NCBI GenBank assembly: GCA_023459915.1
Contig: JAEWSN010000045.1
Coordinates: forward strand, 1-24,041
Direction: 5' to 3'
From: Bacillota bacterium
Lineage (GTDB): Bacteria; Bacillota; Clostridia; DSM-8532
DNA length: 24,041 nucleotides
Shown: positions 14,547-21,965 of the stretch, one piece after another
Position numbering within the stretch: position 1 is the first letter of the stretch
Layout: each line of letters starts with the position of its first letter
The notes under the pieces: generated by a model
What the model saw: only the letters and a program-made list of their open reading frames with translations
What the model was told of the DNA's origin: nothing
Databases searched by the model: none
Program-made: the position numbers and the translations under genes

Positions 14547-17429
14547 TCAGTCCTCACCAAGCTTGAGCGCCTGGTCGATGCGGATCCGCGCGATGATGCG
14601 CCACAGGGCCACGAAGCCGATCAGGAGCATCGCGGCGACCACCGCGTACACCTTGTGGTAATCCTCGATCTCGGCGACAATCCGGAAGGGCGGCACCTGC
14701 TCGGCGGCGGAGGATGAGATCTGCAGCAGCGGAATGTAGAGCCGGCTGGCCAGATTCCCCACCACAAAGCCGATGGCCACGGCCGCACCGGAGACCAACA
14801 CCTGCTCGCACGCGATCATGCCGATGACCTTGGAGAGCGACAGGCCCATCGCGCGCAGGATGCCGAACTGCAGCACCCGCTGCTGGATGGAAATGATCCA
14901 GTAGATGAGGAACCCCAGCAGGCTGATGGCCATGGCCGCCACAAACCCAAGTGTGAGCGACCCGTTGATGCCTTGGAGCATCGGATCGTTCTTCTGCTTG
15001 ATGAGTTCCTGATTGGCATAGGTGACCGACACCACCGGAATCCGCTCGCGATCGATCGCGTCGTGCACCACCTTGTCCGGCGTGTCCGGCGCTTTCCGAA
15101 TCCAGACATCATAAGGCTGGATGGGCAGTTTGTTCATCAGGTAATCGAAGTTGGCCACGATCAGCCCCGGCCTGGGTCCCAGCACGGGCGTTCCCTCCTT
15201 GGAGGAGCGAACCGGATCCACCTGGGGATTTGGATTGAAGGTGGGCCAGTAGTCGATGCCCGCGTACACGGTCACCTCGATGCTGTTGCTGCCGGTCCAG
15301 GAAAGGTTCACACTGTCTCCGGGCGCCACGCCGAGCTGTTCCATCAGATTCGTGGACAGCAGGGCGGCCTTCGGGGCTTCCGTGAGCAGATTGAGGTATT
15401 CATACCAGTGATGGGGCAGCAAATCGCTGCGGAACCAGGAAACCTGTCCGAACTCGGCGGGATGAATGGCCATCAGCGAAACGGCGGAGGCTTCCCCCTC
15501 ATAGGCGCGCGCGCGGACATTCTCCACCCGCAGCACCTTGGTGGCCAGTGCCACCCCGTCGAGCTCCGACATGGCCTTGAAATTGGGCTCGATGTACTTG
15601 ATGGCGGCCGGCTGCGAGGAGGTCTGCGCCATGTCCGGCATGCCGGACGGCGCGCCGCCGCTCGGCACCTCATTGGTCTTCCACACCGGCTCGATGAGCA
15701 CCTCGGAGCCCACACGGTAGTGGGTTTTGTCCTCCACATTCTGATTGGTGGTGCGCGCGGAGTTCGCGTTGAACAGCCCGATGGAGATGGACAGGATGAT
15801 GAACAGCATCAGGAACTGCTCCTGGCCGCGCGAACGGCCCACCTGCACCAGCGAGATGTAGAGCACCGGTGACCAGACACGGCGGCCCACCCAGTAGATG
15901 AGCCGGACCAGATAGGGATACACGCGCAGAAACAGCAGGCCGGCGCCAAGGACAAACAGGGTGGATGCCAGGAACAGGAGCGGATCCACCTCCAATTCCC
16001 CCGCACCGATGCCCGTGGCGGCAAGAACACCCTGCTGCCGGTTGAACTGGTACAACCCGTAAAAAGCCACCCCCAGCACGATGAGATCCAGGAAATACTT
16101 GCGCCAGAACACGCGCCTGGGCCGCGCACGGCCCTGCTTGACCTTCACGATGGTGGTCCGGGAAGCCAGCACAACGGGGATGAGCATGGTCACCACGATC
16201 AGCACGAAGGCGATACCCGCGTAGGCATACGCCTTCAGCCCCAGCGACAGGGGCAGGGCGGTGCGGGACACAAACTCCAGGAACCCGTTGGAGGCACCCA
16301 GTATCTGGCACAGCAGCAGGCCAACGGGAGGTCCGGCCGCCATGGCCACCAGCCCGAGCAGCACGCTCTCGATGAGATAGCTCACAAAAATCTGGGTTTT
16401 GCTTGCGCCACGGCTCTTGAGCACGGCGATGCCGTTTTCATCGTTGCCCACGATGAGCTGTGAAACCATGAAAATATAGAAGATGAGCATCAGCAGCACG
16501 GGGACGGCCAGCACCCAGAGAGTGGTCGACAACCGCGCCGCACGCGCGTGATAGGTCGAAATGATGTCGATGGCGGGCATTTCCGCCTCCAGCACCCCCC
16601 GATACTTCTCCATCAGCTCCGAGTGGGCATCCCATGTCTGCAGAATATGGTCCAGCTGTCCCACCTTGATTTGGTGGTAGTCCAGCGCATAGTACCAGTA
16701 GGCCTCCCGCAGGAAGGGACTGCCGGCGTCCACATGCAGCGGAAGAAAGATGGACTCGCTCATGTAGAGGGCCGGCGCACCTTCAGACAAGCCCCTGTTC
16801 CAGTACGGGCTGGCGGGGTCCGACGGCTCCACCACCCCCACGATACGGACCTGGGTGGTGGCGACATTGTCGATGAGCTTGCTGACCACCTCGTACTCGC
16901 GATTCAGCAACAGGTTCATGTCCTTGAAGGTCCGCGGACTGACCACCACCTCCACCACCCCGTCCACCGGCTGATCCGCGTACATGCGCCCATTGGTGAC
17001 AGTGACCCGGTTGGGCAGGTCGGACCGGTAGGCCAGTTCGGCAAAAAAACCGTCCGGGCGCTCCGCGTCCGGCGGATCGGACAACACGGTGGAATGGCTG
17101 ACCCGGATTTCCTCCACGCGCTCGAGCACGGGGGTCTCATACGATTCCCCCATGACACCCCAGATCCGGTTGCGGAAATAGCGCAGTGCATTGGGCCTGT
17201 CCGGCCCCTCGTACGCGTAATTGAGCACCGACTTGACCGTGAAGGCGCCCGGAAAACGGCCCGTCTCCACTTGATAATTTTCCAGATCCTTGGTCAGCAT
17301 GCGTTGCATGATGCCATCGGTGTACAGCGGAATGCTGCACACGAGCGATGTGGCCAGGATGGTTCCCAACAGCAGGCAGATGATCATCCACAGGTTGCTG
17401 GACATCCGCCGAAGTACCAATCGTATCAC
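14547..17429 (-). CDS. FtsX/MacB-type ABC permease with two external domains
   Basis: 960 residues. The GTG at 17429 follows TAAGGAGG, in which the stop of the upstream gene and the ribosome site overlap (spacing 10). TM1 is at about 12-35. A large external domain (about 40-300) follows, then TM2-4 (from LWVLAVPVLLMLIFYIFMVS), an internal basic segment, two more TM helices (LDLIVLGVAFYGLYQF and LLFLASTLFVLGAGLLF), then FLMLFIILSISIGLF, a second external domain (about 565-800) and three final TM helices. This duplicated FtsX layout, about 10 TM, is seen in large Gram-positive predicted permeases related to MacB, LolC/E and YtrF. Such proteins move or sense substrates at the outer membrane face rather than form a simple pore (family knowledge). 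Substrate unknown. Confidence 0.93.
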   Translation of the reverse strand: MIRLVLRRMSSNLWMIICLLLGTILATSLVCSIPLYTDGIMQRMLTKDLENYQVETGRFPGAFTVKSVLNYAYEGPDRPNALRYFRNRIWGVMGESYETPVLERVEEIRVSHSTVLSDPPDAERPDGFFAELAYRSDLPNRVTVTNGRMYADQPVDGVVEVVVSPRTFKDMNLLLNREYEVVSKLIDNVATTQVRIVGVVEPSDPASPYWNRGLSEGAPALYMSESIFLPLHVDAGSPFLREAYWYYALDYHQIKVGQLDHILQTWDAHSELMEKYRGVLEAEMPAIDIISTYHARAARLSTTLWVLAVPVLLMLIFYIFMVSQLIVGNDENGIAVLKSRGASKTQIFVSYLIESVLLGLVAMAAGPPVGLLLCQILGASNGFLEFVSRTALPLSLGLKAYAYAGIAFVLIVVTMLIPVVLASRTTIVKVKQGRARPRRVFWRKYFLDLIVLGVAFYGLYQFNRQQGVLAATGIGAGELEVDPLLFLASTLFVLGAGLLFLRVYPYLVRLIYWVGRRVWSPVLYISLVQVGRSRGQEQFLMLFIILSISIGLFNANSARTTNQNVEDKTHYRVGSEVLIEPVWKTNEVPSGGAPSGMPDMAQTSSQPAAIKYIEPNFKAMSELDGVALATKVLRVENVRARAYEGEASAVSLMAIHPAEFGQVSWFRSDLLPHHWYEYLNLLTEAPKAALLSTNLMEQLGVAPGDSVNLSWTGSNSIEVTVYAGIDYWPTFNPNPQVDPVRSSKEGTPVLGPRPGLIVANFDYLMNKLPIQPYDVWIRKAPDTPDKVVHDAIDRERIPVVSVTYANQELIKQKNDPMLQGINGSLTLGFVAAMAISLLGFLIYWIISIQQRVLQFGILRAMGLSLSKVIGMIACEQVLVSGAAVAIGFVVGNLASRLYIPLLQISSSAAEQVPPFRIVAEIEDYHKVYAVVAAMLLIGFVALWRIIARIRIDQALKLGED

Positions 17430-17444
17430 GTCGGTGCCGCCTCC

Positions 17445-18554
17445 TTATCTGATGATGACCAACTCCCCGAGTTCGAGCCCCTTGAGGATTTCGACCTCCG
17501 TTTCGGACTGGATGCCCACTTCGACATCGCGTTCCTCGCGGATGTTGTCCACAAGCACATTGACATAGGTTCTGCCAAAATTCTTGTTGATGGCGTACCG
17601 GGGCAGCACGATGGTGTCCTCGCTGCGCTCGAGCGTGGCGATGATTTGGGCGTCCGCACCAATCCTGGCGTCCTCGGGCAGTGCCGGCAAATCGATGAGC
17701 ACCGTCTGCTTCATGGACTCTTTTGCGTCAAGCGGCTGGTCGACAGGCGTCATCACGACCGTCCCCTCATATTCCTGCCGCTCATAGGTCACCACCACCG
17801 GCATGCCGGTCATGAACTCGCCCACGCGTTCCTCCGCGTACCGCAGTTGCAGCTGGGTGGGGTCGGCCACCGTCACCACGGTCTGATAGGTGTCGATGTA
17901 GTCGCCTGTGATGAAATCCGCCACATAGGTCACCTTGCCGTCGATGGGCGACTCGAGGCGGGATTCCTCGTAGGCGCGGCGCAGCCCCTCCAGGCGCAGC
18001 CGGTTGGTTTCGATGTCCAGCTGGGCCATCTGCACATCATAGGCGTTCTTCACCCGTTTCGCCTCGACCGCGGCCGGCGCGAGCGCGGGATCCGCCGTCG
18101 CGGCCTCCGCCTCGATTTCCTTCTTCAGCCGTTCCAGGGAAAGGCGGGATCGTTCCACGGCAATCTCCTGCAGGCGGATGTCATCGGCCAGCGCGGCCAC
18201 ATCCAGGGTCACCAGCAGATCCCCTTTTTTCACAGTATCGCCGATGCGGATGTGGATGGTCTCAAGCCGCCCCCCCTGCTCGGTGAACTGTACATTGGCC
18301 TGCGACACGGACATGAACCGGCCGGTGGCGCGAAGCTTGCGCTCAATGGTGCCCTTTTTCACCTCAAGCGTCTCGTACGAAACCTTTTCCGGTATCTGCA
18401 GCGGGGGCGCGAGGGTTTCCTCTTCCCTTGGCAGCATGGTGCAGCCGGAGGACAGGAGCAGAACCGCCAGGAGCAGCACCAGCCCCCTGGTGAAACGGGA
18501 AACCGGGACGGCATGCCGCGCCGCCGGACGGGCATGTTGACAACTTGGGCTCAT
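17445..18554 (-). CDS. Lipoprotein membrane-fusion (adaptor) protein, HlyD/MacA-like
   Basis: 369 residues, first gene of the operon. The ATG at 18554 has AAGGGG about 9 nt upstream. A basic N-terminus and hydrophobic core (residues 24-34) end in LSSGC-38, a slightly off-consensus lipobox. Two lipoyl halves (around 85-118, QGGRLETIHIRIGDTVKKGD; and 205-235, LESPIDGKVTYVADFITGDY) flank a helical hairpin of about 90 residues with heptad-like Leu/Glu/Arg spacing. Beta-barrel and membrane-proximal parts follow to the C-terminus. This is the periplasmic adaptor family; in Gram-positives (YknX-like) it works without an outer-membrane partner. Lipid anchoring in place of a TM helix is expected. Its operon position argues that it serves the FtsX-type permease. 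Confidence 0.93.
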   Translation of the reverse strand: MSPSCQHARPAARHAVPVSRFTRGLVLLLAVLLLSSGCTMLPREEETLAPPLQIPEKVSYETLEVKKGTIERKLRATGRFMSVSQANVQFTEQGGRLETIHIRIGDTVKKGDLLVTLDVAALADDIRLQEIAVERSRLSLERLKKEIEAEAATADPALAPAAVEAKRVKNAYDVQMAQLDIETNRLRLEGLRRAYEESRLESPIDGKVTYVADFITGDYIDTYQTVVTVADPTQLQLRYAEERVGEFMTGMPVVVTYERQEYEGTVVMTPVDQPLDAKESMKQTVLIDLPALPEDARIGADAQIIATLERSEDTIVLPRYAINKNFGRTYVNVLVDNIREERDVEVGIQSETEVEILKGLELGELVIIR

Positions 18555-18641
18555 GTTGTGTTACCCCTTCATTTGTTTGTTCCGGTCCCACGCGCATGGT
18601 GACACGCGCCTGGCAGGCCGGCCTGAATTCCGCATGGGGTC

Positions 18642-18670
18642 ATCTTATCATTCCGCACACGGCAGTTCAA
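18642..18670 (-). promoter_or_regulatory. Candidate promoter of the seven-gene exporter operon
   Basis: On the minus strand TTGAAC (18665-18670), a 17-nt spacer and TAAGAT (18642-18647) preceded by TGA, which gives an extended -10. The leader to the ATG at 18554 is about 80 nt. The tandem GGGGTCAGACC repeats begin 35 bp upstream of the -35. Confidence 0.5.
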
Positions 18671-18705
18671 CCAAATGTGACACGGAGTCTTCCAGACGCG
18701 CAAAA

Positions 18706-18774
18706 GAGTCGGAAATGGGGTCAGACCTCGGAGTCGGAAATGGGGTCAGACCCCGAGCCGGTTCCGACCCCATT
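18706..18774. repeat. Tandem 25-bp repeat with GGGGTCAGACCCC palindrome and inverted partner
   Basis: Copies at 18706-18730 and 18731-18755 differ at one base (GACCTCG versus GACCCCG). The second contains the perfect palindrome GGGGTCAGACCCC (18742-18754). AATGGGGTC (18739-18747) is also matched by GACCCCATT (18766-18774), giving a 9-bp stem with an 18-nt loop. The same 13-bp palindrome lies at 5334-5346. It could be a dispersed REP-like element or an operator family; the sequence alone cannot decide. Confidence 0.8.
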
Positions 18775-18801
18775 GGACACGCGCGGATCCTGTGGCATAC
18801 T
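18773..18801 (+). promoter_or_regulatory. Candidate promoter of the AraC-family gene
   Basis: TTGGAC (18773-18778), a 17-nt spacer, then CATACT (18796-18801) with a TGG extension. The -35 overlaps the right arm of the inverted repeat at 18766-18774. The leader is about 63 nt. Confidence 0.45.
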
Positions 18802-18870
18802 TGATGGTGACGCCGCGTTTGCCGGAACGGCACAGACAGTCACACGGAAACGGAAACGGAGGGCCATGCC

Positions 18871-19767
18871 ATGACAGTCAGACACAGGGCGGACATCACA
18901 GGCCTGACGCCGGCGCTTCGCAGGAACATCTGTGAGCTCGACATGGTGCAGTTCGGCACGGAATCCTGTGCGCCGGGCCACAGCTTTGGCCCCGCCGTGC
19001 GGGACCACTGGCTCATTCACTACGTCCTTGAGGGCTGTGGCCGCTTCTCGGCGGAAGGCCGGGAATACACGCTGGGCAAGGGAGACGGGTTTCTCATCTG
19101 CCCAAACCGGATCACCTGGTATGGCGCCGACTGGGAAGCCCCCTGGCGCTACACCTGGATTGGCTTTTCCGGGGCGCGCGCGGCGGAAGCCCTGCGCAAG
19201 GCGGGTCTGGACGAGCAGCAGCCCCTCTTTCACATGTCACCCTCCGCCTTCGCCGGTGTCAGCCGGCAGATGGGACTCGCGACCGGCAGCGCGGCGGAAC
19301 GGGATTTCCGTCTGATGAGCGCGCTGTATCTTTTCTTTGCGGAGCTGGTTGCGCACAATGGTCCCCACGACACCGCCCCGCCCGGCACCTCACGGCGGAT
19401 TGCCTATGTCCGCAAGGCGGCCGATTTCTTTCGCATGTACTACGCGCGCCCCATCGGCATCACGGAAGCCGCGGCACATGTCGGGCTGGACAGGAGCTAT
19501 CTTTCCCAGATATTCAAAGAGGAAACCGGCGTCAATCCGCGCGATTTCCTCATTGGGCTGCGATTGGAAAAGGCTTGTCAGTTCATGGGCAATCCCGCGC
19601 TGTCCATCGCGGATATCGCGCGCAGCGTGGGGTATGAGGATCCGCTCCGTTTCTCGAAGCTCTTTCACAAGCACCGCGGGCTTTCCCCGCGCGCGTTCAG
19701 GAAGGAGTTGCTCGCGACGCCTGCCGGGGCCGGCCAAGGATCCGGTTCAGGAAGTCCCAATCCGTAA
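18871..19767 (+). CDS. AraC-family transcriptional regulator with cupin-type sensor domain
   Basis: 298 residues. The ATG at 18871 follows GGAGG (18858-18862) at 8 nt; an out-of-frame ATG at 18866 is ignored. Residues 1-160 fit the AraC-type cupin ligand-binding domain, with the WLIHYVLEGCGRFSAEGREY and KGDGFLICPN features. Residues 188-282 hold two helix-turn-helices (ITEAAAHVGLDRSYLSQIFK and IADIARSVGYEDPLRFSKLF) and the family C-terminal signature. The size is usual for the family. Regulators of this subgroup often sense sugars or envelope-derived ligands (family knowledge). No sugar genes adjoin; the divergent exporter operon is the nearest possible target, alongside its own gene. The 3' end overlaps a small minus-strand gene by 71 bp. 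Confidence 0.95.
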   Translation: MTVRHRADITGLTPALRRNICELDMVQFGTESCAPGHSFGPAVRDHWLIHYVLEGCGRFSAEGREYTLGKGDGFLICPNRITWYGADWEAPWRYTWIGFSGARAAEALRKAGLDEQQPLFHMSPSAFAGVSRQMGLATGSAAERDFRLMSALYLFFAELVAHNGPHDTAPPGTSRRIAYVRKAADFFRMYYARPIGITEAAAHVGLDRSYLSQIFKEETGVNPRDFLIGLRLEKACQFMGNPALSIADIARSVGYEDPLRFSKLFHKHRGLSPRAFRKELLATPAGAGQGSGSGSPNP

Positions 19768-19927
19768 TCTGGGCGATGACCCGCTCCACGGACTCCTCCG
19801 CGGGATATGCCAGCCGAACCTGCCGCAGGTACTCCTCGGAGGAAAGATCCCCTTGGACGAACAGCCCTGTCAAAAAGGCCATTTTTTCCCCATCGGTCAG
19901 GTCATTCATCGGAAAATGGCCCATCAT
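19697..19927 (-). CDS. Small protein of unknown function (76 residues)
   Basis: The ATG at 19927 is followed at once by a second ATG (19924). GGGAGG at 19933-19938 gives 5- or 8-nt spacing, so either could be used. The product is mainly helical by eye: MNDLTDGEKMAFLTGLFVQG, then an EEYLRQVR segment, RVIAQITDWDFLNRILG and a basic tail. The G-D-L-S-S-E-E-Y-L pattern loosely recalls short helical-hairpin proteins such as SHOCT, but I do not claim membership. It overlaps the 3' end of the AraC gene tail-to-tail by 71 bp. A promoter and operator-like palindrome lie upstream at 20078-20131. Confidence 0.65.
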   Translation of the reverse strand: MMGHFPMNDLTDGEKMAFLTGLFVQGDLSSEEYLRQVRLAYPAEESVERVIAQITDWDFLNRILGRPRQASRATPS

Positions 19928-20064
19928 CGCGTCCTCCCGCGTTGCACCGGAAACATGGTACGGTATTGCTCCGGCCGTTGAACATCCAGAACAATTTCAT
20001 CCTGAATCACGCACTCACAACGGCCGGATTGATGACCGTTTCGGATACGATACCGCCACCGCAT
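19924..20064 (-). CDS. Possible 46-residue leader ORF coupled to the small gene
   Basis: ATG at 20064, stop TGA at 19926-19924 overlapping the next gene's ATG (ATGA), which is a typical coupling arrangement. The product includes CVIQDEIVLDVQRPEQYRTM. It starts about 30 nt after the predicted transcription start. Against it: the ribosome binding site is weak and too close, and the codons end in A/T more often than those of neighbouring genes. It could be a leader peptide, a foreign small gene or chance. Confidence 0.25.
   Translation of the reverse strand: MRWRYRIRNGHQSGRCECVIQDEIVLDVQRPEQYRTMFPVQRGRTR
19970..20028 (-). promoter_or_regulatory. Leader hairpin with perfect 11-bp arms
   Basis: TCCGGCCGTTG (19970-19980) is the exact reverse complement of 20018-20028, with a 37-nt AT-richer loop. 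It lies in the transcribed leader of the small gene and inside the possible leader ORF, so ribosome movement there could affect folding. There is no T-tract after it, so attenuation by termination is not supported. Confidence 0.45.
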
Positions 20065-20077
20065 TCACCGGACAACA

Positions 20078-20105
20078 AGTGTTATTGACATTTGTCACTA
20101 ACACT
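20078..20105. promoter_or_regulatory. 28-bp operator-like palindrome
   Basis: AGTGTTATTGACA - TT - TGTCACTAACACT: 13-bp arms with a single mismatch. It is AT-rich in a GC-rich genome and overlaps the 3' half of the -10 and the start site of the promoter at 20103-20131. Size and symmetry suit a dimeric repressor such as the TetR or GntR type. The regulator is not identifiable here. Confidence 0.65.
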
Positions 20106-20131
20106 ATAGCAGGAAAGCGGCCTTCAGGCAA
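20103..20131 (-). promoter_or_regulatory. Promoter for the small-ORF unit
   Basis: On the minus strand TTGCCT (20126-20131), a 17-nt spacer, then TGC-TATAGT (-10 at 20103-20108, 5/6 match, extended). The -35 lies at the very end of the MFS gene. The predicted start site falls inside the 28-bp palindrome. Confidence 0.55.
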
Positions 20132-21383
20132 TAGGACGCGAGACCTGTTCCTCCTTCGGCAGCAACCGCATGAACACAAACCCAATCGCGAACAGCACCA
20201 GCAATGGCAGCACCCCCAGGTTGGCCTGTTTGGTGAACAGCATGGTGACACTCATCAGCAACGGGCCAAGAAAGTCCGCCCCCTTGCCAAAAATGTTGAA
20301 CAGCCCAAAATACTCGTTGGAGTGTTCCTTGGGGATGATGCGCGCGAAATACGAACGGGACAGCGACTGGATGCCGCCCTGGAACATGGCCACACAAACC
20401 GCCAGGAACCAGAATTCCCAGGCCCTGTCGAGCTGCAGGGCAAACAGGGTGATGCCGAAGTAGCCGATGATGCAGGCCTCGATGAGCCTGCGGGCATGAA
20501 AACGCTTGGCGAGTCTGCCAAAGAGAATCGCAAAGGGAAACGCAATGATTTGCGTGAGCAGAAGGGCCAGGATCATCTGGGTGTCGTCGATGCCCACCGC
20601 GCTGCCATAGGAGGCCGCCATGCCGATGATGGTGTAGACGCCGTCGATGTAGAAGAAAAAGGCCAGCATGAAGAACAGCACATGCTTCTGGCTGCGCATG
20701 CCCTTGAGGGTGCGTCCCAGGGTGCGCAGCGACTCACGGATGACCCTTGGCTTGCGCGCCACAAAATATGTCTGCCGGTAGGTCTTGAACAGGGGGATGG
20801 TGAACAGCCCCCACCACAGGCAGGTGATGACGAACGACAGTCGGGTTGCGGTTTCCGTGCCCAGGCCCGTGGCATCCGCCGTCAGGATGAGCACGATGCA
20901 CAGAATGAACGGCACACAGCTGGAGATGTAGCCAATGCCGTATCCCGCGGCGGAAACCGTGTCCATGCGCTCATCGGGCGTGATGTCCGTGAGCATGGAG
21001 TCGTAAAAGACCAACGAGGCGTTGTAGCCTATCTTCGCGACGACAAAAACAGCCGCGAACCCCGCCCATCCGGGGACGATGCCCATGGCGACGCCGGCGG
21101 CCAGACCGACGATCAGCGACCCCGTGAACAGCTTGATTTTCATGCCGCGAAAATCGGCAATGGGGCCGAGCAATGGTGAAATGATGGCCAGCAGCAGGGT
21201 GCTCAGCGAGGTGATGAGCCCCCACCAGGCCGCGGAGGTGGTGGGATTCACGCCACCGCGGGCCGTCAGGCTGTTGAAGTAGATGGGAATGATGGAGGAG
21301 ACAATCATGGTGAATGCCGAATTCCCGGCGTCGTAGGCAACCCAGCTCTTTTCGGCCTTGGTGAAACGAATGCGTGCTTCCAT
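20124..21383 (-). CDS. UMF1-family MFS permease (Atg22-like)
   Basis: 419 residues. The ATG at 21383 is preceded by AGGTGGGG about 10 nt upstream. The frame stays open to 21581, but that stretch crosses a terminator hairpin and lacks family features. The N-terminus EKSWVAYDAGNSAFTMIVSS is characteristic of the UMF1 family. About twelve TM helices can be followed, with a cytoplasmic loop between TM6 and TM7 (FKTYRQTYFVARKPRVIRES). The FARIIPKEHSNEYFGLF motif near residue 345 is typical of this family and of yeast Atg22, an amino-acid effluxer of the vacuole. The bacterial substrate is unknown; export of amino acids or other small molecules is inferred. It appears to be a single-gene transcript. 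Confidence 0.93.
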   Translation of the reverse strand: MEARIRFTKAEKSWVAYDAGNSAFTMIVSSIIPIYFNSLTARGGVNPTTSAAWWGLITSLSTLLLAIISPLLGPIADFRGMKIKLFTGSLIVGLAAGVAMGIVPGWAGFAAVFVVAKIGYNASLVFYDSMLTDITPDERMDTVSAAGYGIGYISSCVPFILCIVLILTADATGLGTETATRLSFVITCLWWGLFTIPLFKTYRQTYFVARKPRVIRESLRTLGRTLKGMRSQKHVLFFMLAFFFYIDGVYTIIGMAASYGSAVGIDDTQMILALLLTQIIAFPFAILFGRLAKRFHARRLIEACIIGYFGITLFALQLDRAWEFWFLAVCVAMFQGGIQSLSRSYFARIIPKEHSNEYFGLFNIFGKGADFLGPLLMSVTMLFTKQANLGVLPLLVLFAIGFVFMRLLPKEEQVSRPIA

Positions 21384-21447
21384 CAGCGATCCCCACCTTC
21401 TGTGCGACGCTCCCGCCCTGAACGCGTGTTTGGCATCGGACAGCACC

Positions 21448-21476
21448 AGTGTATCGCATTGGACGCCGCTTGACCA
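21448..21476 (-). promoter_or_regulatory. Candidate promoter of the MFS gene
   Basis: On the minus strand TGGTCA (21471-21476, 4/6), a 17-nt spacer and TACACT (21448-21453, 4/6). It lies directly after the HU terminator hairpin and about 65 nt before the ATG. Confidence 0.4.
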
Positions 21477-21481
21477 GACAA

Positions 21482-21517
21482 CAACAGGCGACCGGGGTTC
21501 CCCCCGATCGCCTGTTG
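21482..21517 (-). terminator. Terminator hairpin downstream of HU
   Basis: 16-bp arms CAACAGGCGAtCGGGG / CCCCGgTCGCCTGTTG on the minus strand, with a 4-nt loop. The only non-Watson-Crick position is a U-G pair on the minus transcript, whereas the plus transcript would have an A-C mismatch. A weak TTGTTGTCT follows. It starts 26 bp after the HU stop. Confidence 0.75.
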
Positions 21518-21543
21518 CTGATATCTGGAAACAAACACGCTGA

Positions 21544-21846
21544 TTATTTTGCCTTTTTCTTCGCGGGCTTTGCTGCCGCAATTTTTCCCTTCAACTCCTT
21601 GCCGGCCTTGAACACCGGTGCCTTGGAGGCCGGGATTTTAATCTTGGCCTTTGTTTGCGGGTTGACGCCGACACGCGCCTTGCGCTCGCGCACATCGAAG
21701 GTGCCGAAGCCAACCAGTGTGACCTTCTCTCCGCTGATGAGCGAGCCGCTGATGCTTTCCATCATGGCGTCCAGCGCGCATCCGGCTTCCTTTTTGGTCA
21801 ATTCCGCCTTTTGGGCGATGAGATCGACAAGATCCGCCTTATTCAT
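21544..21846 (-). CDS. hup: DNA-binding protein HU
   Basis: 100 residues. AAAGGAG lies 7 nt before the ATG. The N-terminus MNKADLVDLIAQKAELTKKE, the central GFGTFDVRERKARVGVNPQT and the PASKAPVFKAGKELK region are diagnostic for the HU/IHF family; lack of an IHF partner and the taxon favour HU. A short basic Lys/Ala tail (AKPAKKKAK) extends beyond the usual 90 residues and probably adds non-specific DNA contact. It is a chromosome-compacting protein. TATAAA at 21895-21900 could be its -10, but no -35 is convincing. A strong hairpin terminator follows. Confidence 0.98.
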   Translation of the reverse strand: MNKADLVDLIAQKAELTKKEAGCALDAMMESISGSLISGEKVTLVGFGTFDVRERKARVGVNPQTKAKIKIPASKAPVFKAGKELKGKIAAAKPAKKKAK

Positions 21847-21965
21847 GATTGTTCTCCTTTCATCGTTTCACCCGCACAACATGTGCTCATCCTGTTTATA
21901 CCCGCGCAAACCGGCTCCTAACACCAAATTTGCGCAATCATGGCAACCAAATCCACATGGGGGGC

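Larger units (their letters stand above)
18555..18870. other. 316-bp divergent intergenic region between exporter operon and AraC gene
   Basis: No gene is seen. It contains the candidate operon promoter (minus, 18642-18670), two tandem 25-bp repeats with the GGGGTCAGACC core (18706-18755), an inverted partner (18766-18774), and the candidate AraC-gene promoter (plus, 18773-18801). The repeats lie exactly between the two promoters. Confidence 0.7.

Noticed and set aside
16548..18602. 684-codon open frame on the plus strand
   Set aside because: It lies antisense to the well-supported adaptor and permease genes. Its product is His/Arg/Gly-rich with no family features; such mirror frames are expected in GC-rich DNA.
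20015..20251. 78-codon minus-strand frame over the MFS 3' end
   Set aside because: It is out of frame with the MFS gene and crosses the predicted promoter and palindrome. It is Cys/Arg-rich without a ribosome binding site.
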